Origin: Hellea sp039977295
Lineage (GTDB): Bacteria > Pseudomonadota > Alphaproteobacteria > Caulobacterales > Maricaulaceae
Length of the DNA: 64,000 nucleotides
Assembly: GCA_039977295.1 (NCBI GenBank)
Contig: JBDWDN010000003.1
Coordinates: forward strand, 62,001-126,000
Direction: 5' to 3'
The translations under genes and the position numbers were made by a program. Below are positions 7,967 through 16,658 of this stretch, one piece after another (positions within the stretch are counted from its first letter, which is position 1; each line of letters opens with the position of its first letter). The notes under the pieces were generated by a model. It was not told the origin of the DNA. It worked only from the letters and a program-made list of their open reading frames with translations, and did not search any database.

Positions 7967-9248
7967 CGGATACCTTCAAAGGCGGCGCTTCGTGTAGTTC
8001 AAACGCGTTATGCAAAGCCCGGACAGCGAGTTCTGTATACTCCGCGTCAATCAGCACAGAAATTTTAATCTCAGATGTCGCGATAACTTTGACGTTAATA
8101 TTGCGCTCCGCCAAAGCTTCAAACATGGTTTGCGCAACGCCTGTGTGCGACCGCATTCCGATGCCGACAACAGAAACCTTGGTAACGTCGTCATCAGATT
8201 TAATACCTTCAAACCCAATCTCGCTTTTACTAGCTTCTAGGGCTTTCAGAGCTTTTTCCAAATCGCGTTTTCCGACGGTAAAGGTTAGGTTGGCCGCTGC
8301 ATCTGCGCGAGAAATGCCCTGCACAATCATATCGACGATGATATTTGCCTCTGACATCGCGCCGCAAACTTTGGCGACCATGCCAGGTCTATCGTCCAAT
8401 CCCAGCAATGTGATTTGAGCTTCGTCGCGTGAATAGGCGACCCCTGAGACTACACGTTCTTCCATGGTTTCATCCTCATTACAAACTAAGGTTCCGGGGT
8501 TAGCCTCCCCAACTTCGGCCATCGATGTGAGCACACGGATGGGTAGGTTATTATTCATCGCCAGCTCAACTGAGCGCGTTTGCAAAACTTTTGCCCCCAG
8601 TGAGGCCAGTTCTAACATTTCTTCAAAGGCAATACGGTTAAGACGGCGGGCGTCTTTGGCAATGCGCGGATCTGTTGTATAAATCCCGTCAACATCCGTA
8701 TAAATATCACAGCGATCTGCCTTAAGCGCGACCGCCATCGCTACGGCGGAGGTGTCAGAGCCCCCTCGCCCAAGTGTTGAAATACGGCCATCATCATTCA
8801 CGCCTTGGAAGCCTGCAACGACAGCGACATTGCCAGCTTCGAGTGACGGCCCAATCGCGGAGCTTTCAATCTCAGCAATGCGGGCCTTTGAATGGGCCAT
8901 ATCGGTGCGCAGCGGAATTTGCCACCCCAGCCATGAGCGGGCTTTTAGGCCGCGCCGCCGCAGAGCAATAGATAAAAGACCAGAGGTAACCTGTTCTCCC
9001 GTCGCGACGATGGAATCATATTCATCCTCAATCGCCCCGCCGTGAACATCTTGATTGCCGATACGGTCAGCGTCCAGCGAGTCCACAAGCCCAACCAAAC
9101 GGTTCGTTTCCCCGCTCATCGCCGATACGACAACAGCGACTTCATTGCCAGCCGCCACCTCAGCCTCAACCAAAGCCGAGACATGACGGATACGCTCCAA
9201 ATTGGCTACAGAGGTGCCACCAAATTTCATGACGATACGCGCCATCAT
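7959..9248 (-). CDS. lysC: Aspartate kinase
   Basis: Catalyses ATP-dependent phosphorylation of L-aspartate, the first step to lysine, threonine, methionine and diaminopimelate. The N-terminus carries the aspartokinase signature KFGGTSVANLERI. The kinase domain includes GRGGSDTSAVA and DIYTDVDGIYTTDPR. The C-terminal third contains two ACT regulatory domains (from about residue 265; SVVGIGMRSHTGVA and KISVLIDAEYTELAV), so allosteric feedback by lysine and/or threonine is expected. The length of 429 residues is slightly above the usual 405-420. Two in-frame ATGs head the gene (9248, 9245); AAGGGA upstream suits either. A 184-bp leader with two strong hairpins precedes it. Confidence 0.95.
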   Translation of the reverse strand: MMARIVMKFGGTSVANLERIRHVSALVEAEVAAGNEVAVVVSAMSGETNRLVGLVDSLDADRIGNQDVHGGAIEDEYDSIVATGEQVTSGLLSIALRRRGLKARSWLGWQIPLRTDMAHSKARIAEIESSAIGPSLEAGNVAVVAGFQGVNDDGRISTLGRGGSDTSAVAMAVALKADRCDIYTDVDGIYTTDPRIAKDARRLNRIAFEEMLELASLGAKVLQTRSVELAMNNNLPIRVLTSMAEVGEANPGTLVCNEDETMEERVVSGVAYSRDEAQITLLGLDDRPGMVAKVCGAMSEANIIVDMIVQGISRADAAANLTFTVGKRDLEKALKALEASKSEIGFEGIKSDDDVTKVSVVGIGMRSHTGVAQTMFEALAERNINVKVIATSEIKISVLIDAEYTELAVRALHNAFELHEAPPLKVSAP

Positions 9249-9314
9249 TAAGTCCCTTGTTTAATCAGCGGGCCTTTTACGCGGGTAAGGAATTTTTGCA
9301 AACATAAAACGCCC

Positions 9315-9367
9315 GCAATTGATTTTATCAATTGCAGTGAAATGCCGAAACCGCTGGCCGGTTTCGG
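9315..9367. repeat. Two strong hairpins between the thioredoxin-like gene and lysC
   Basis: GCAATTGAT-TTT-ATCAATTGC (9315-9335) and CCGAAACCG-CTGGC-CGGTTTCGG (9345-9367) are both perfect 9-bp stems. On the minus strand they lie after the lipoprotein stop and before lysC. They may be a terminator for the former (no clear U-tract) or a structured lysC leader. The region otherwise shows no gene. Confidence 0.6.
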
Positions 9368-9432
9368 GTGGTGCAGAATTTAACTAGGCGGTGCCAATTT
9401 TCCTCAATCACCCTTACCTTAGTCCTCTACCC

Positions 9433-10137
9433 TTAGTCCTCAACTCCACCAGATGCAGCCGCATGCATAGCCTTAAGCTGCTTTAACAGCTGCGCCCTGT
9501 CATAACCGCGATACCAATCATCTGTATCGCGTCTCACCTCGGCCGCGTCATGGTCAAACTCTGCTGCAAATGTTCCTGTTTCATTGACCGTAAAGATATA
9601 GGGCACGCCGCCCGAAAAATTTTCCCATGCGCCGGCTTGTGACAAAACATCGTCGCCATCAGGCGAATGCTCATAATCAATATGGGCGACCACAAAATTA
9701 TCGCTCACATATTTCTTAAGATCATAAGCCTCTTGTGACACATCCCGCTTGGCCCGTTCGCGCATTGTATGTGTGTAACGCGCATCATCTCCGGCCTCAC
9801 CAAATGTGTAAGTGAACTTCTCTACATCGCCATGAATATAAGCCTCAAAGACATGACACCAAATGCACCATTCCGCGCCGTAAGACACCAAGACTATTTT
9901 GCCCTCCGCTTGAGCCCGTCCCCTCGCCTGGGCAAATAATTTGGCTTGATCCGAGCACTCATCATAAATCTTAGCCTTTCCGCCACGGCAATTTTTATCA
10001 ATCGTTTCCGGGAAAGAGGTAATGTGAAGAGCCTCAATCGTTACTTTTGAGACGGCAGCGTCAGGTTCGCCGGAACAGCCGCTCATGAAAACGGCCAGGG
10101 CGAGCGCAAAAATAGCTGATTTGAAGATGTGGGTCAT
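9433..10137 (-). CDS. Thioredoxin-fold lipoprotein with CxxC
   Basis: A 234-residue envelope protein. The signal peptide ends in a lipobox-like MSGC (Cys about residue 21), predicting lipid anchoring. A thioredoxin-like domain follows, with VLVSYGAEWCIWCHVFEAY; the CIWC motif and its position after a beta strand fit the thioredoxin_7/DsbD-gamma-like group. The cis-Pro region is probably GVPYIFTVN. Such proteins act as periplasmic thiol-disulfide reductases or sensors; the partner is unknown. It is followed on the same strand by lysC after 184 bp and diverges from ubiG. Confidence 0.72.
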   Translation of the reverse strand: MTHIFKSAIFALALAVFMSGCSGEPDAAVSKVTIEALHITSFPETIDKNCRGGKAKIYDECSDQAKLFAQARGRAQAEGKIVLVSYGAEWCIWCHVFEAYIHGDVEKFTYTFGEAGDDARYTHTMRERAKRDVSQEAYDLKKYVSDNFVVAHIDYEHSPDGDDVLSQAGAWENFSGGVPYIFTVNETGTFAAEFDHDAAEVRRDTDDWYRGYDRAQLLKQLKAMHAAASGGVED

Positions 10138-10367
10138 AAACTACGGTATACGCCATAAGCAGACACTTGTCCCTTGTTGTTTATAGCCTTGGTTGTTTGT
10201 TCTCCGATTTATTCGGGGATCTCCCCGTGATAACGGGCCGCCCAGAAATTAAGGCGCCCACCGAACCTTTGTCATCCTTGTCTATTTTCACGCGATACGC
10301 CCACCCAAAATCACCCGCGCCCAGACGTCTCATTGCATTCGCGAAATTCCTTTCGTAATAGCGCCCC

Positions 10368-11138
10368 ATGGCCCAGACGCATTCACACCCTGAAAAAATA
10401 TCCCGCATTTCAGTCGACCCTGCGGAAATGGAAAGCTTTTCGCGTATGGCGGCCGATTGGTGGGATCCTAAAGGGCCATTTAAACCGCTTCACATTATGA
10501 ATGGCGCAAGGCTTGATTTTATCAAAGAGACATTGTGCCAGCATTTCCACCGCGACCCCGATGTTGATTTACCGCTTAAAGGGTTGCGAATTTTAGATAT
10601 TGGCTGCGGGGGCGGACTGCTCTGCGAGCCCTTAACACGGCTTGGCGCGCAAATGACAGGCGTTGACGCGCTGGAGCGAAACCTAAAGACCGCCAAAACC
10701 CATGCCGCAGAAGTCGGGCTAGAGATTGATTATCGCCACGGCACGATTGAACAGATGGTTGAAAGCGGGGAGGCTATGTTTGACGCTGTTCTGAACATGG
10801 AAGTGATTGAGCATGTCGCCAACCCGCCCGAGTTTATGAGAGATTGCGGGGCAGTGGTCAGAGAGGGAGGTATCATGTTTTGCTCAACGATTAACCGCAC
10901 AATGAAAGCCTTTGCTTTTGCCATTCTGGGCGCGGAATATGTGTTGCGCTGGCTTCCGAAAGGCACCCATCAATATGATAAATTCATCAAACCTATAGAA
11001 ATTAGGCGCTGGCTGATAGATGCTGGGCTCGACCCGCAGCCGAGTATCGGGATGAACTTGAATCCTTTGACAAGCACGTGGCGGTTTTCTGATGACCTCT
11101 CAATTAATTATGTGACGACCGCAACTAAAAATAATTAA
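10368..11138 (+). CDS. ubiG: Ubiquinone biosynthesis O-methyltransferase UbiG
   Basis: A SAM-dependent methyltransferase that performs both O-methylations of the ubiquinone ring. The N-terminus SVDPAEMESFSRMAADWWDPKGPFKPLHIMN is the family signature (shown here only as the cue: F..MA.DWWDP.G.FKPLH). SAM motif I is RILDIGCGGGLL and post-I VIEHV follows. The C-terminal half carries the amphipathic stretch after WLPKGTHQYDKFI typical of UbiG. Length 256 is normal. It diverges from the thioredoxin-like gene and lysC, a common alphaproteobacterial arrangement. Confidence 0.95.
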   Translation: MAQTHSHPEKISRISVDPAEMESFSRMAADWWDPKGPFKPLHIMNGARLDFIKETLCQHFHRDPDVDLPLKGLRILDIGCGGGLLCEPLTRLGAQMTGVDALERNLKTAKTHAAEVGLEIDYRHGTIEQMVESGEAMFDAVLNMEVIEHVANPPEFMRDCGAVVREGGIMFCSTINRTMKAFAFAILGAEYVLRWLPKGTHQYDKFIKPIEIRRWLIDAGLDPQPSIGMNLNPLTSTWRFSDDLSINYVTTATKNN

Positions 11139-11151
11139 TGCAGTCTCTACG

Positions 11152-11168
11152 TTAATCCTTTATTAACC
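11152..11168. promoter_or_regulatory. CtrA-type box upstream of the ParB-like gene
   Basis: TTAA-TCCTTTA-TTAACC is a perfect match to the CtrA consensus TTAA-N7-TTAAC. A second, imperfect copy (TTAA-N6-TTAACC, 11245-11260) lies closer to the downstream start at 11342. Together they suggest cell-cycle control of the ParB-like gene. The distance of the first box (174 bp) means that a distal promoter or repression is more likely than simple -35 overlap. Confidence 0.5.
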
Positions 11169-11341
11169 ACGTGTATCACATTGCCTGTCACAGTTTATGA
11201 CTTAATTCTGCCTTTTTCCTGTGTAGATTCAATCCTGTAAGTGGTTAAAGTGTATTAACCATGATGAGTGTTTTGTCATCCAGCTGCAATATTGCGGTAA
11301 ACTAAGGTAGGATACAAGGCCTCTATAACATGGAGGCTCTT

Positions 11342-12031
11342 ATGTTGCCTATCACAGTCCAAATGGCAAAACTCGCCAATTTTCGCGCCCCGACCACCCG
11401 TATTCTTTTTGGCGAACGCCTCAAAGAGGTCGTGCAAATTCAAAATTCTATTACCGCACATGGCCTTCTGAATCCGCTTATCGTTATGCAGCGCAATGGG
11501 AAACTTGTCATCGTCGATGGTAAAAAGCGTTTAGCGGCCTTACGCCGCCTGCGTTTTGCGGGGGAATTGCCCCGCTCATTGGTCAATGTGCCCTATATAC
11601 TCATCGATCAAAAAGCGAAATATGAGCGCGGCGTGATGAGTCTTTTATCCAATCAGGAACGCTTTGAAGAGGTGATAAAACTCCGCCACAAAGGCCTTGG
11701 CCTTATGGAGATCGCAAGCGAACTTTACGTCTCCAAACAATGCGTCAAAGATTTGTTAAGCATCGCCCTGCTCTCTCCGCGCCTTCGTCAAGCCTATTTC
11801 GGAGGAACGATATCCACGCAGCAAGCGCGCGCCTTTGCGAGTTTACCCAATGCGGATTCGCAAGATCAGTTACTGATTGCGCTCGGCCCCTTTGCTGAGG
11901 CCCCAGAGATTCTAAAAGCGATTGAAAGCGGCGAGACCGTTATTGAAATGGGAGATGATAATATCATTATCTTGCCAAGCCGCCGCCCCTTAACGCCGTA
12001 TCAAACCGGGCCGCAAGGTGTGGCAGCTTAA
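11342..12031 (+). CDS. Solitary ParB/RepB-like DNA-binding protein
   Basis: A 229-residue protein with a ParB/Srx-like N-terminal domain (NSITAHGLLNPLIVMQRNGK and VIVDGKKRLAALRRL, matching the ParB box I/II region). A central helix-turn-helix follows (GLGLMEIASELYVSKQCVKDLLSIA). The canonical CTP-binding GERRxRA box is altered to DGKKRLAALRRL. No ParA is encoded nearby, so this is not an obvious partition operon; it may be an orphan regulator derived from RepB/ParB. GGAGG five bases before ATG 11342 fixes the start. Its stop codon falls on the end of the DUF1178 remnant. Confidence 0.8.
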   Translation: MLPITVQMAKLANFRAPTTRILFGERLKEVVQIQNSITAHGLLNPLIVMQRNGKLVIVDGKKRLAALRRLRFAGELPRSLVNVPYILIDQKAKYERGVMSLLSNQERFEEVIKLRHKGLGLMEIASELYVSKQCVKDLLSIALLSPRLRQAYFGGTISTQQARAFASLPNADSQDQLLIALGPFAEAPEILKAIESGETVIEMGDDNIIILPSRRPLTPYQTGPQGVAA

Positions 12032-12157
12032 CTCAGTTTCTTCGTGGAGGTGGGCGTCGAGACGCCAGGCAGCCGCGCAATAATTACCCCTCATCATGAA
12101 GCTCGGCAGCGTCTTTTCTGCGTGACGTCGAGATATTGCGCGCCATAATGGATGCTG
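12028..12157 (-). pseudogene. Degenerate, internally deleted DUF1178 gene copy
   Basis: This stretch aligns to the intact DUF1178 gene 2.3 kb downstream. Bases 12024-12110 match 14298-14385 (19 of the first 20 bases, about 80% overall, with one-base gaps that break frame). Bases 12121-12152 match about 14587-14617. Roughly 190 bp between these segments are missing. The 3' end still spells the family C-terminus (TxxTKKL then stop). The intact copy and the fragment lie in the same orientation on either side of the Sel1 gene. Confidence 0.72.
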
Positions 12158-12260
12158 GATAATTTAACAGATGGGCGCGTCATCAATTTTGATGATGCGC
12201 CCATTCGTCTATTTTCTTACTATGTGGTATCCTGCTGCGAAATTGATAAGGGGCGAGCAC

Positions 12261-14273
12261 ATGCGTATTATTTTTCTAACTGTGAGCGCCCTCGCGCTTT
12301 GTGCCTCTTCCGGATATACGGCGCATGCGCAGAGCGACCCTAAAGGCGCGCTGCCTTCCTCTATTTATAAGCGAGCACCGGTGACTATGGAGGCCGCGCC
12401 AATACCTTCTGTTCAGCCACCCATTGATGAAAGCTTCTCCGTTTACGCCGCGAGAGTTGGCGGGCCCAATGTGGATGCCCAGCGCATTAAAGGGCTTGAA
12501 TTAATGGTCAATGCGCAAACGGCCTTTGAACAGGGAAATTATGTTCAGGCTAAATTTTTATGGCAAAGCGCCGCCCATGCCGGCGATCCATTGGCAAGTT
12601 ATAAGATCGGCCGCCTTCATCATCTGGGAAACGGCGTAACCAGATCAGAAGAAACGGCGCTGGAATGGTACCAAAAAGCAGCCAGTCAAAACCTTCCTGA
12701 AGCTTTGAGCGTTGTCGCTTATTTTTATGTAAGCGGAACAGTGGTGCCCCGATCCGAAGAAAAGGCAATCGAGCTTTATAAAAAAGCTGCAAGCCTGGGC
12801 TATAAACAAGCCCTCTTCAGCCTCGGTGATATTGCCAGGTTTGACGAAGACTATGTAACGGCCATAAATTATTATGAACAGGGCGCCGATCTAGGAGATC
12901 ACGGGGCCTCTTTTATTTTAGGGCGCATGTACGAAACGGGCGACAATGTTGAGCAATCCTATGCCCGGGCAATGCATTACTATCGGCAATCGGCGGATAC
13001 TGGCGGGGCGCTTTGTATGGCGATGCTTGGGGATATGTACCGCGAAGGCTTGGGGGTTCCCAAATCTGATGAATTGGCGCAATTTTGGTATATGAAAGGG
13101 TCGCGGATCGGGGCGCTAGACGCCTATAAACATCTCAATGAAGACAATAGGCGGATATTAAAGCAAGAAATTGTTTCTCGGCAGGTTACCGATGCTGGGG
13201 CTGGCGATCCCTTCGCGCAATATGACTTAGGGACCGCCTATGAATTAGGTCACGGCGTTTCAAAATCGCCTACACTTGCGGCCCATTGGTATAAAAAATC
13301 AATGGATCAGGGAAGTGTCCTTGCCAAATTTGCATTGGCCAGATTGATGTATGAAGGCCAAGGAATGACAACTAATAAGCCGGAGGCCCGTGCCATGTTC
13401 ATTAGTATGGCCAAAAACCAGGAGGGGGACGCTGGGTGGCTTCGCCAGCGCGCTGCGCGCGCCGATAATAGCGGTGACAATGATTTTGCCGAAGCGCTTT
13501 TCAGTGCGCTGGCCGATCATGAAGATGCCGATCCAGAAACGTTAATGCTGGCCGGGCTGTTCTTCTCAAGTCAATATTATCATCGCAAAGGACAAAAGCA
13601 TCAAAGTTCTGACGCTCAAAAAACTATATCTTATCTCAAACGCGGAGCTGAAACCGGGCACAAGGACTCACAGTATTTTTTGGCAGGAGCTTATAACGGT
13701 CAATTTGGAAAGAGCTTTACTGACTACGCCAAAGCCAGAACATGGTATGCCAAGGCAAGCGCGCAGGGCGATGCAGCGTCTTCTTCAGCATTGGCGGCGC
13801 TTTATGATCGAGGATTGGGGGGGTCAAAGGATAGAGCCAGTGCGATTCGTTATTATCGCCTGAGTGCCAAGCAAGGCGACGTGAACGGCGAAGGCTATGC
13901 TGGCGTTAGCAGTCACATGCATGAGATAGAGAAGAAAGCCGAAGCAGCCGCAGCTGCGTCTGCCGCAGCGGCGGAAAGAAGAGCTCAGGCTAAAAAGGTC
14001 AAAGAACGGCAGGAGAGCTCTCGCTCGACATATTACAGTCCGCCAGAGAAATTAAAAGGGTGGCGAGGTGGCCTGGCCGCGCTCATAAACCAAAGTAACG
14101 CGTATTCAAGCTCGTCATATAATAATAGCTCTTCAAGTTCTTATTCGAGCTCCTCGTCATCGCCGCATGATACATCACTCTATGGAAATGGTATAAATAC
14201 CAGCCGGGAATTTCACACACAGCAATGGCTCAAAAGCCCGTCGAACTATTATCAAAACAGGTATAATTACTAG
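12261..14273 (+). CDS. Secreted Sel1-like (TPR-type) repeat protein
   Basis: A 670-residue exported protein. The ATG at 12261 opens a signal peptide (MRIIFLTVSALALCASSGYTAHAQ), whereas longer readings upstream do not. About ten Sel1-like repeats of 34-37 residues follow from about residue 80 to 590, for example SYKIGRLHHLGNGVTRSEET and AQYDLGTAYELGHGVSKSP. Then comes a short Ala/Lys-rich coiled segment (KKAEAAAAASAAAAERRAQ) and a Ser/Tyr/Asn-rich tail. Sel1 proteins act as scaffolds in envelope, regulatory or secretion complexes. The repeats suggest protein binding in the periplasm; the partner is unknown. It is bracketed by DUF1178 sequences. Confidence 0.85.
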   Translation: MRIIFLTVSALALCASSGYTAHAQSDPKGALPSSIYKRAPVTMEAAPIPSVQPPIDESFSVYAARVGGPNVDAQRIKGLELMVNAQTAFEQGNYVQAKFLWQSAAHAGDPLASYKIGRLHHLGNGVTRSEETALEWYQKAASQNLPEALSVVAYFYVSGTVVPRSEEKAIELYKKAASLGYKQALFSLGDIARFDEDYVTAINYYEQGADLGDHGASFILGRMYETGDNVEQSYARAMHYYRQSADTGGALCMAMLGDMYREGLGVPKSDELAQFWYMKGSRIGALDAYKHLNEDNRRILKQEIVSRQVTDAGAGDPFAQYDLGTAYELGHGVSKSPTLAAHWYKKSMDQGSVLAKFALARLMYEGQGMTTNKPEARAMFISMAKNQEGDAGWLRQRAARADNSGDNDFAEALFSALADHEDADPETLMLAGLFFSSQYYHRKGQKHQSSDAQKTISYLKRGAETGHKDSQYFLAGAYNGQFGKSFTDYAKARTWYAKASAQGDAASSSALAALYDRGLGGSKDRASAIRYYRLSAKQGDVNGEGYAGVSSHMHEIEKKAEAAAAASAAAAERRAQAKKVKERQESSRSTYYSPPEKLKGWRGGLAALINQSNAYSSSSYNNSSSSSYSSSSSSPHDTSLYGNGINTSREFHTQQWLKSPSNYYQNRYNY

Positions 14274-14301
14274 ACGCCTTTTGACAGCAAGACGTAACAG
14301 C

Positions 14302-14754
14302 TTAATTCAGTTTCTTCGCTGTATTGGGCGTTAAGACATCAGGTAGCGGCGCAATAGTTACGCCCTCATCCTGAAGTTCAGCGGCCTCTTCGTTCGTCGC
14401 GGTGCCGTAAATGCCGCGCTCTTCTGTTTCGCCGTAATGAATGGCGCGGGCCTCATCGGCAAATTTATCGCCGACATAATCGCACTTATCTTCAATCTCT
14501 TTGCGAATAGTTTGCGCCGCCTCATTCATCATGGCCATTGCAGTTTTTTGAGCCATTTTCTGTTTTGAAGCGATTGCCTCTTTCTTGCGAGACGTCGAGA
14601 CATTGGGCGCCATAATAGCTTTTTCAATTTTCGTTGAACCACAATGCGGGCACTGCACGAGCCGCTTCTTACGCTGAACCTCATAGTCAATCGAGCTTGA
14701 AAACCAGCCTTCAAATTCATGGTCCGTGCTGCATATTAGATTATACTTAATCAC
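14302..14754 (-). CDS. DUF1178 family protein
   Basis: A 150-residue cytosolic protein. It starts MIKYNLICSTDHEFEGWF and carries a zinc-ribbon-like CPHCGS (residues 36-39) after KKRLVQ, then SKxxKA-type sequence and a conserved acidic/RAIHYGE region (EARAIHYGETEERGIYG). This is the standard DUF1178 layout; function is not established. It overlaps the upstream nitrilase-family gene by four bases and belongs to the run grxC - amidase - DUF1178, a common alphaproteobacterial order. A degenerate second copy lies at 12028-12157. Confidence 0.88.
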   Translation of the reverse strand: MIKYNLICSTDHEFEGWFSSSIDYEVQRKKRLVQCPHCGSTKIEKAIMAPNVSTSRKKEAIASKQKMAQKTAMAMMNEAAQTIRKEIEDKCDYVGDKFADEARAIHYGETEERGIYGTATNEEAAELQDEGVTIAPLPDVLTPNTAKKLN

Positions 14755-15563
14755 ACCGAAAAGTCCGGGTCATGATTCCAAGCCGGTATTCTGCGCCGCG
14801 CATCTTGAACGTCATCCAGATTAATATCAGCGCAAATATAGCCAGGTTGGTGACTATCTAAATGCGCGCGTATATCGCCCCAAGGCCCGATAATGAGAGA
14901 GTGTCCAAAGGTCGTGCGGCCATCTTCATGCGGGCCGCCTTGGGCGGGCGCAATAATGAAGCTTCCCGTTTCAATAGCGCGGGCCCTTAAAAGCGCGCCC
15001 CAATGCGCCTCGCCTGTGGGTTTGGTGAAAGCAGCAGGCACGGCGATAATATCTGCCCCGGATTGTCCATAATGCCGATAAAGCGAGGGAAAGCGCAAAT
15101 CATAGCAAATCGACAGCCCGAGCTTGGCGCCGTCAACATGCGCCATCACGGCCTTATCGCCGCGGTCATAAACATTAGATTCTTTCCACGTCTCCTCGCG
15201 CGATACCGTCACATCAAAGAGATGTATTTTATCATATCGCGTTTTAACATGACCATCTTTGCCAAAGAGGAAAGAGCGGTTAGCGGCCCGGTTTTCTGCT
15301 GTCTTGATAGCGAGCGAGCCAATGAGAAGGTTAATCGACAGTTCTTTAGCAAGAGCTGCAAAGTGTTTTACGCCAAGATCGTTAGCTTCATCTGTAATCA
15401 CCGCAAAGAGCGCCTTAGGCGCGCGCTGCAAAAGATGCGTCATCTCGGGCGTCGCGATGAAACTTGCGCCTTCGTCTGCTGCGGCGCGTATCAGAGCCTC
15501 CGCCGCCTTGAGGTTGGCCTCAATATCAGCGCCTGAGCGCATCTGTATGGCGGCAATTTTCAT
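14751..15563 (-). CDS. Carbon-nitrogen hydrolase (Nit1/Nit2-type amidase)
   Basis: A nitrilase-superfamily amidase of 270 residues. The catalytic triad is visible as Glu40 (ATPEMTH), Lys112 (RYDKIHLFDV) and Cys153 (LSICYDLRFPSLYRH). The closest functional groups are omega-amidase and deaminated-glutathione amidase (Nit1), which repair or recycle 2-oxo-amides; the RYDKIHLFDV context fits these. Co-location with glutaredoxin 3 favours a glutathione link, but that is inference. It starts immediately next to the grxC stop and overlaps DUF1178 by four bases. Confidence 0.9.
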   Translation of the reverse strand: MKIAAIQMRSGADIEANLKAAEALIRAAADEGASFIATPEMTHLLQRAPKALFAVITDEANDLGVKHFAALAKELSINLLIGSLAIKTAENRAANRSFLFGKDGHVKTRYDKIHLFDVTVSREETWKESNVYDRGDKAVMAHVDGAKLGLSICYDLRFPSLYRHYGQSGADIIAVPAAFTKPTGEAHWGALLRARAIETGSFIIAPAQGGPHEDGRTTFGHSLIIGPWGDIRAHLDSHQPGYICADINLDDVQDARRRIPAWNHDPDFSV

Positions 15564-15818
15564 CTATGATAAGAGCGGGTCTAATCCGCCTTTTGCGTCC
15601 AGCGCATAGAGCTCGTCGCAGCCGCCGATATGTTTGCCGTCAATAAAAATCTGCGGAAATGTATTGGCCCCATGCGAGCGCTCTCGCATTTCGGCTCTTA
15701 TTTTAGAATCCATATAAGCGGGAATATCTTTAAACGCCGCGCCTTTGCTCTTGAGCAGTGCTTTAGCCCGCGAACAATAAGGGCACATCATTTTTGTGTA
15801 AATTTCGATTTTCGCCAT
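15564..15818 (-). CDS. grxC: Glutaredoxin 3
   Basis: A glutathione-dependent dithiol oxidoreductase of 84 residues with active site CPYC at positions 12-15, the cis-Pro segment TFPQIFI and the GSH-binding GGCDEL. It reduces protein disulfides and mixed disulfides in the cytosol. It is the first gene of the operon with the amidase and DUF1178, and is 40 bp downstream of the comF-like gene on the same strand. Confidence 0.95.
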   Translation of the reverse strand: MAKIEIYTKMMCPYCSRAKALLKSKGAAFKDIPAYMDSKIRAEMRERSHGANTFPQIFIDGKHIGGCDELYALDAKGGLDPLLS

Positions 15819-15858
15819 AGCTTTGTCCTTAAAGGTTTGTCCTTAATATTTTCCACCC

Positions 15859-16608
15859 TTATGTAGGGAGCGAGGCCGCTTTGACAACCCGTGCCAGTGT
15901 GAGAGCACTAACATGGGATGCCCCTGCGCGCTTTAAGGTGCGCGCGCAAGATTCCAAAGTTGCGCCTGTGGTCATAACATCATCGATTAAGACTATCCTC
16001 GCGCCTTTCAGGCGCTGCTGCGCGGCGTCTCTGACCACAAAAGCGCCTTGCACATTACGGCGGCGCGCTGAGGCTGAGCGCCCGCCTTGCGTCGGCGTGG
16101 CCCTGCGGCGCATCAGAATATCCGGATCAAATCTCGGCGAACTGATTTTTGAAAGCGCCCTCGCCAAAAGAACCGATTGATTATAGCGCCGTTTTATCCT
16201 GCGTGACACATAAAGCGGAACAGGAATAATAAAATCTGCCTCTGGCAGACATTGCCGCCCCGCGCGGCGCATCTGGCCAGCAAACATTCTTAGGCCTTCG
16301 GTACGGCCGCCATGTTTAAATCCTAAAACAAGTGAGCGCGAATTATCATCATATTCAAAGCCCGCCCGCGCCATATCATAGGCCGGACGTTTAACACTAC
16401 ACCGCCCGCAAAGGGCCAATGGTCCTTCGTCAAATTCAAATGGAAATCCGCAAATATGACAACAGGGTTCATCAAGGAATTTTACATTCGCCCAAATTTC
16501 GCCCTCAATACCGCCTGTCTCGAGGCTCCCCGTCATGAGGGATTGCGGCGGCAAAATGACATCGACGGCGCGCCTGACGACGTCTTTGATATGCGGCGTA
16601 ATCTCCAT
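15859..16608 (-). CDS. ComF family phosphoribosyltransferase-like protein
   Basis: About 249 residues from ATG 16608 (MEITPHIKD); a longer reading would run into the divergent methyltransferase start. An N-terminal zinc-finger-like region has CCHICGF and CGRCSV. The C-terminal domain has the PRPP-binding signature IVLIDDVMTTGATLESC. Homologues take part in DNA uptake (ComFC) or act as amidophosphoribosyltransferase-like proteins, and the exact role in alphaproteobacteria is unclear. It lies head-to-head with the methyltransferase (50 bp apart), the usual arrangement in this class. Confidence 0.9.
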   Translation of the reverse strand: MEITPHIKDVVRRAVDVILPPQSLMTGSLETGGIEGEIWANVKFLDEPCCHICGFPFEFDEGPLALCGRCSVKRPAYDMARAGFEYDDNSRSLVLGFKHGGRTEGLRMFAGQMRRAGRQCLPEADFIIPVPLYVSRRIKRRYNQSVLLARALSKISSPRFDPDILMRRRATPTQGGRSASARRRNVQGAFVVRDAAQQRLKGARIVLIDDVMTTGATLESCARTLKRAGASHVSALTLARVVKAASLPT

Positions 16609-16658
16609 CCCGTTTATGGCCACTTTCCTTTTTATCTTAATCAGAGCATATCCCAGAT

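Noticed and set aside
10167..10408. Two overlapping short frames (plus and minus) before ubiG
   Set aside because: No homology cue, no Shine-Dalgarno and mutual overlap; the region is better read as the divergent promoter of ubiG and the thioredoxin-like gene.
11342..12031. Chromosomal or plasmid parAB partition locus
   Set aside because: No ParA and no cluster of parS-like palindromes was seen; the gene is a solitary ParB-like protein.
15003..15536. A 177-codon open frame on the plus strand
   Set aside because: It is antisense to the nitrilase-family gene, whose catalytic triad is intact, and its own sequence has no recognisable domain.
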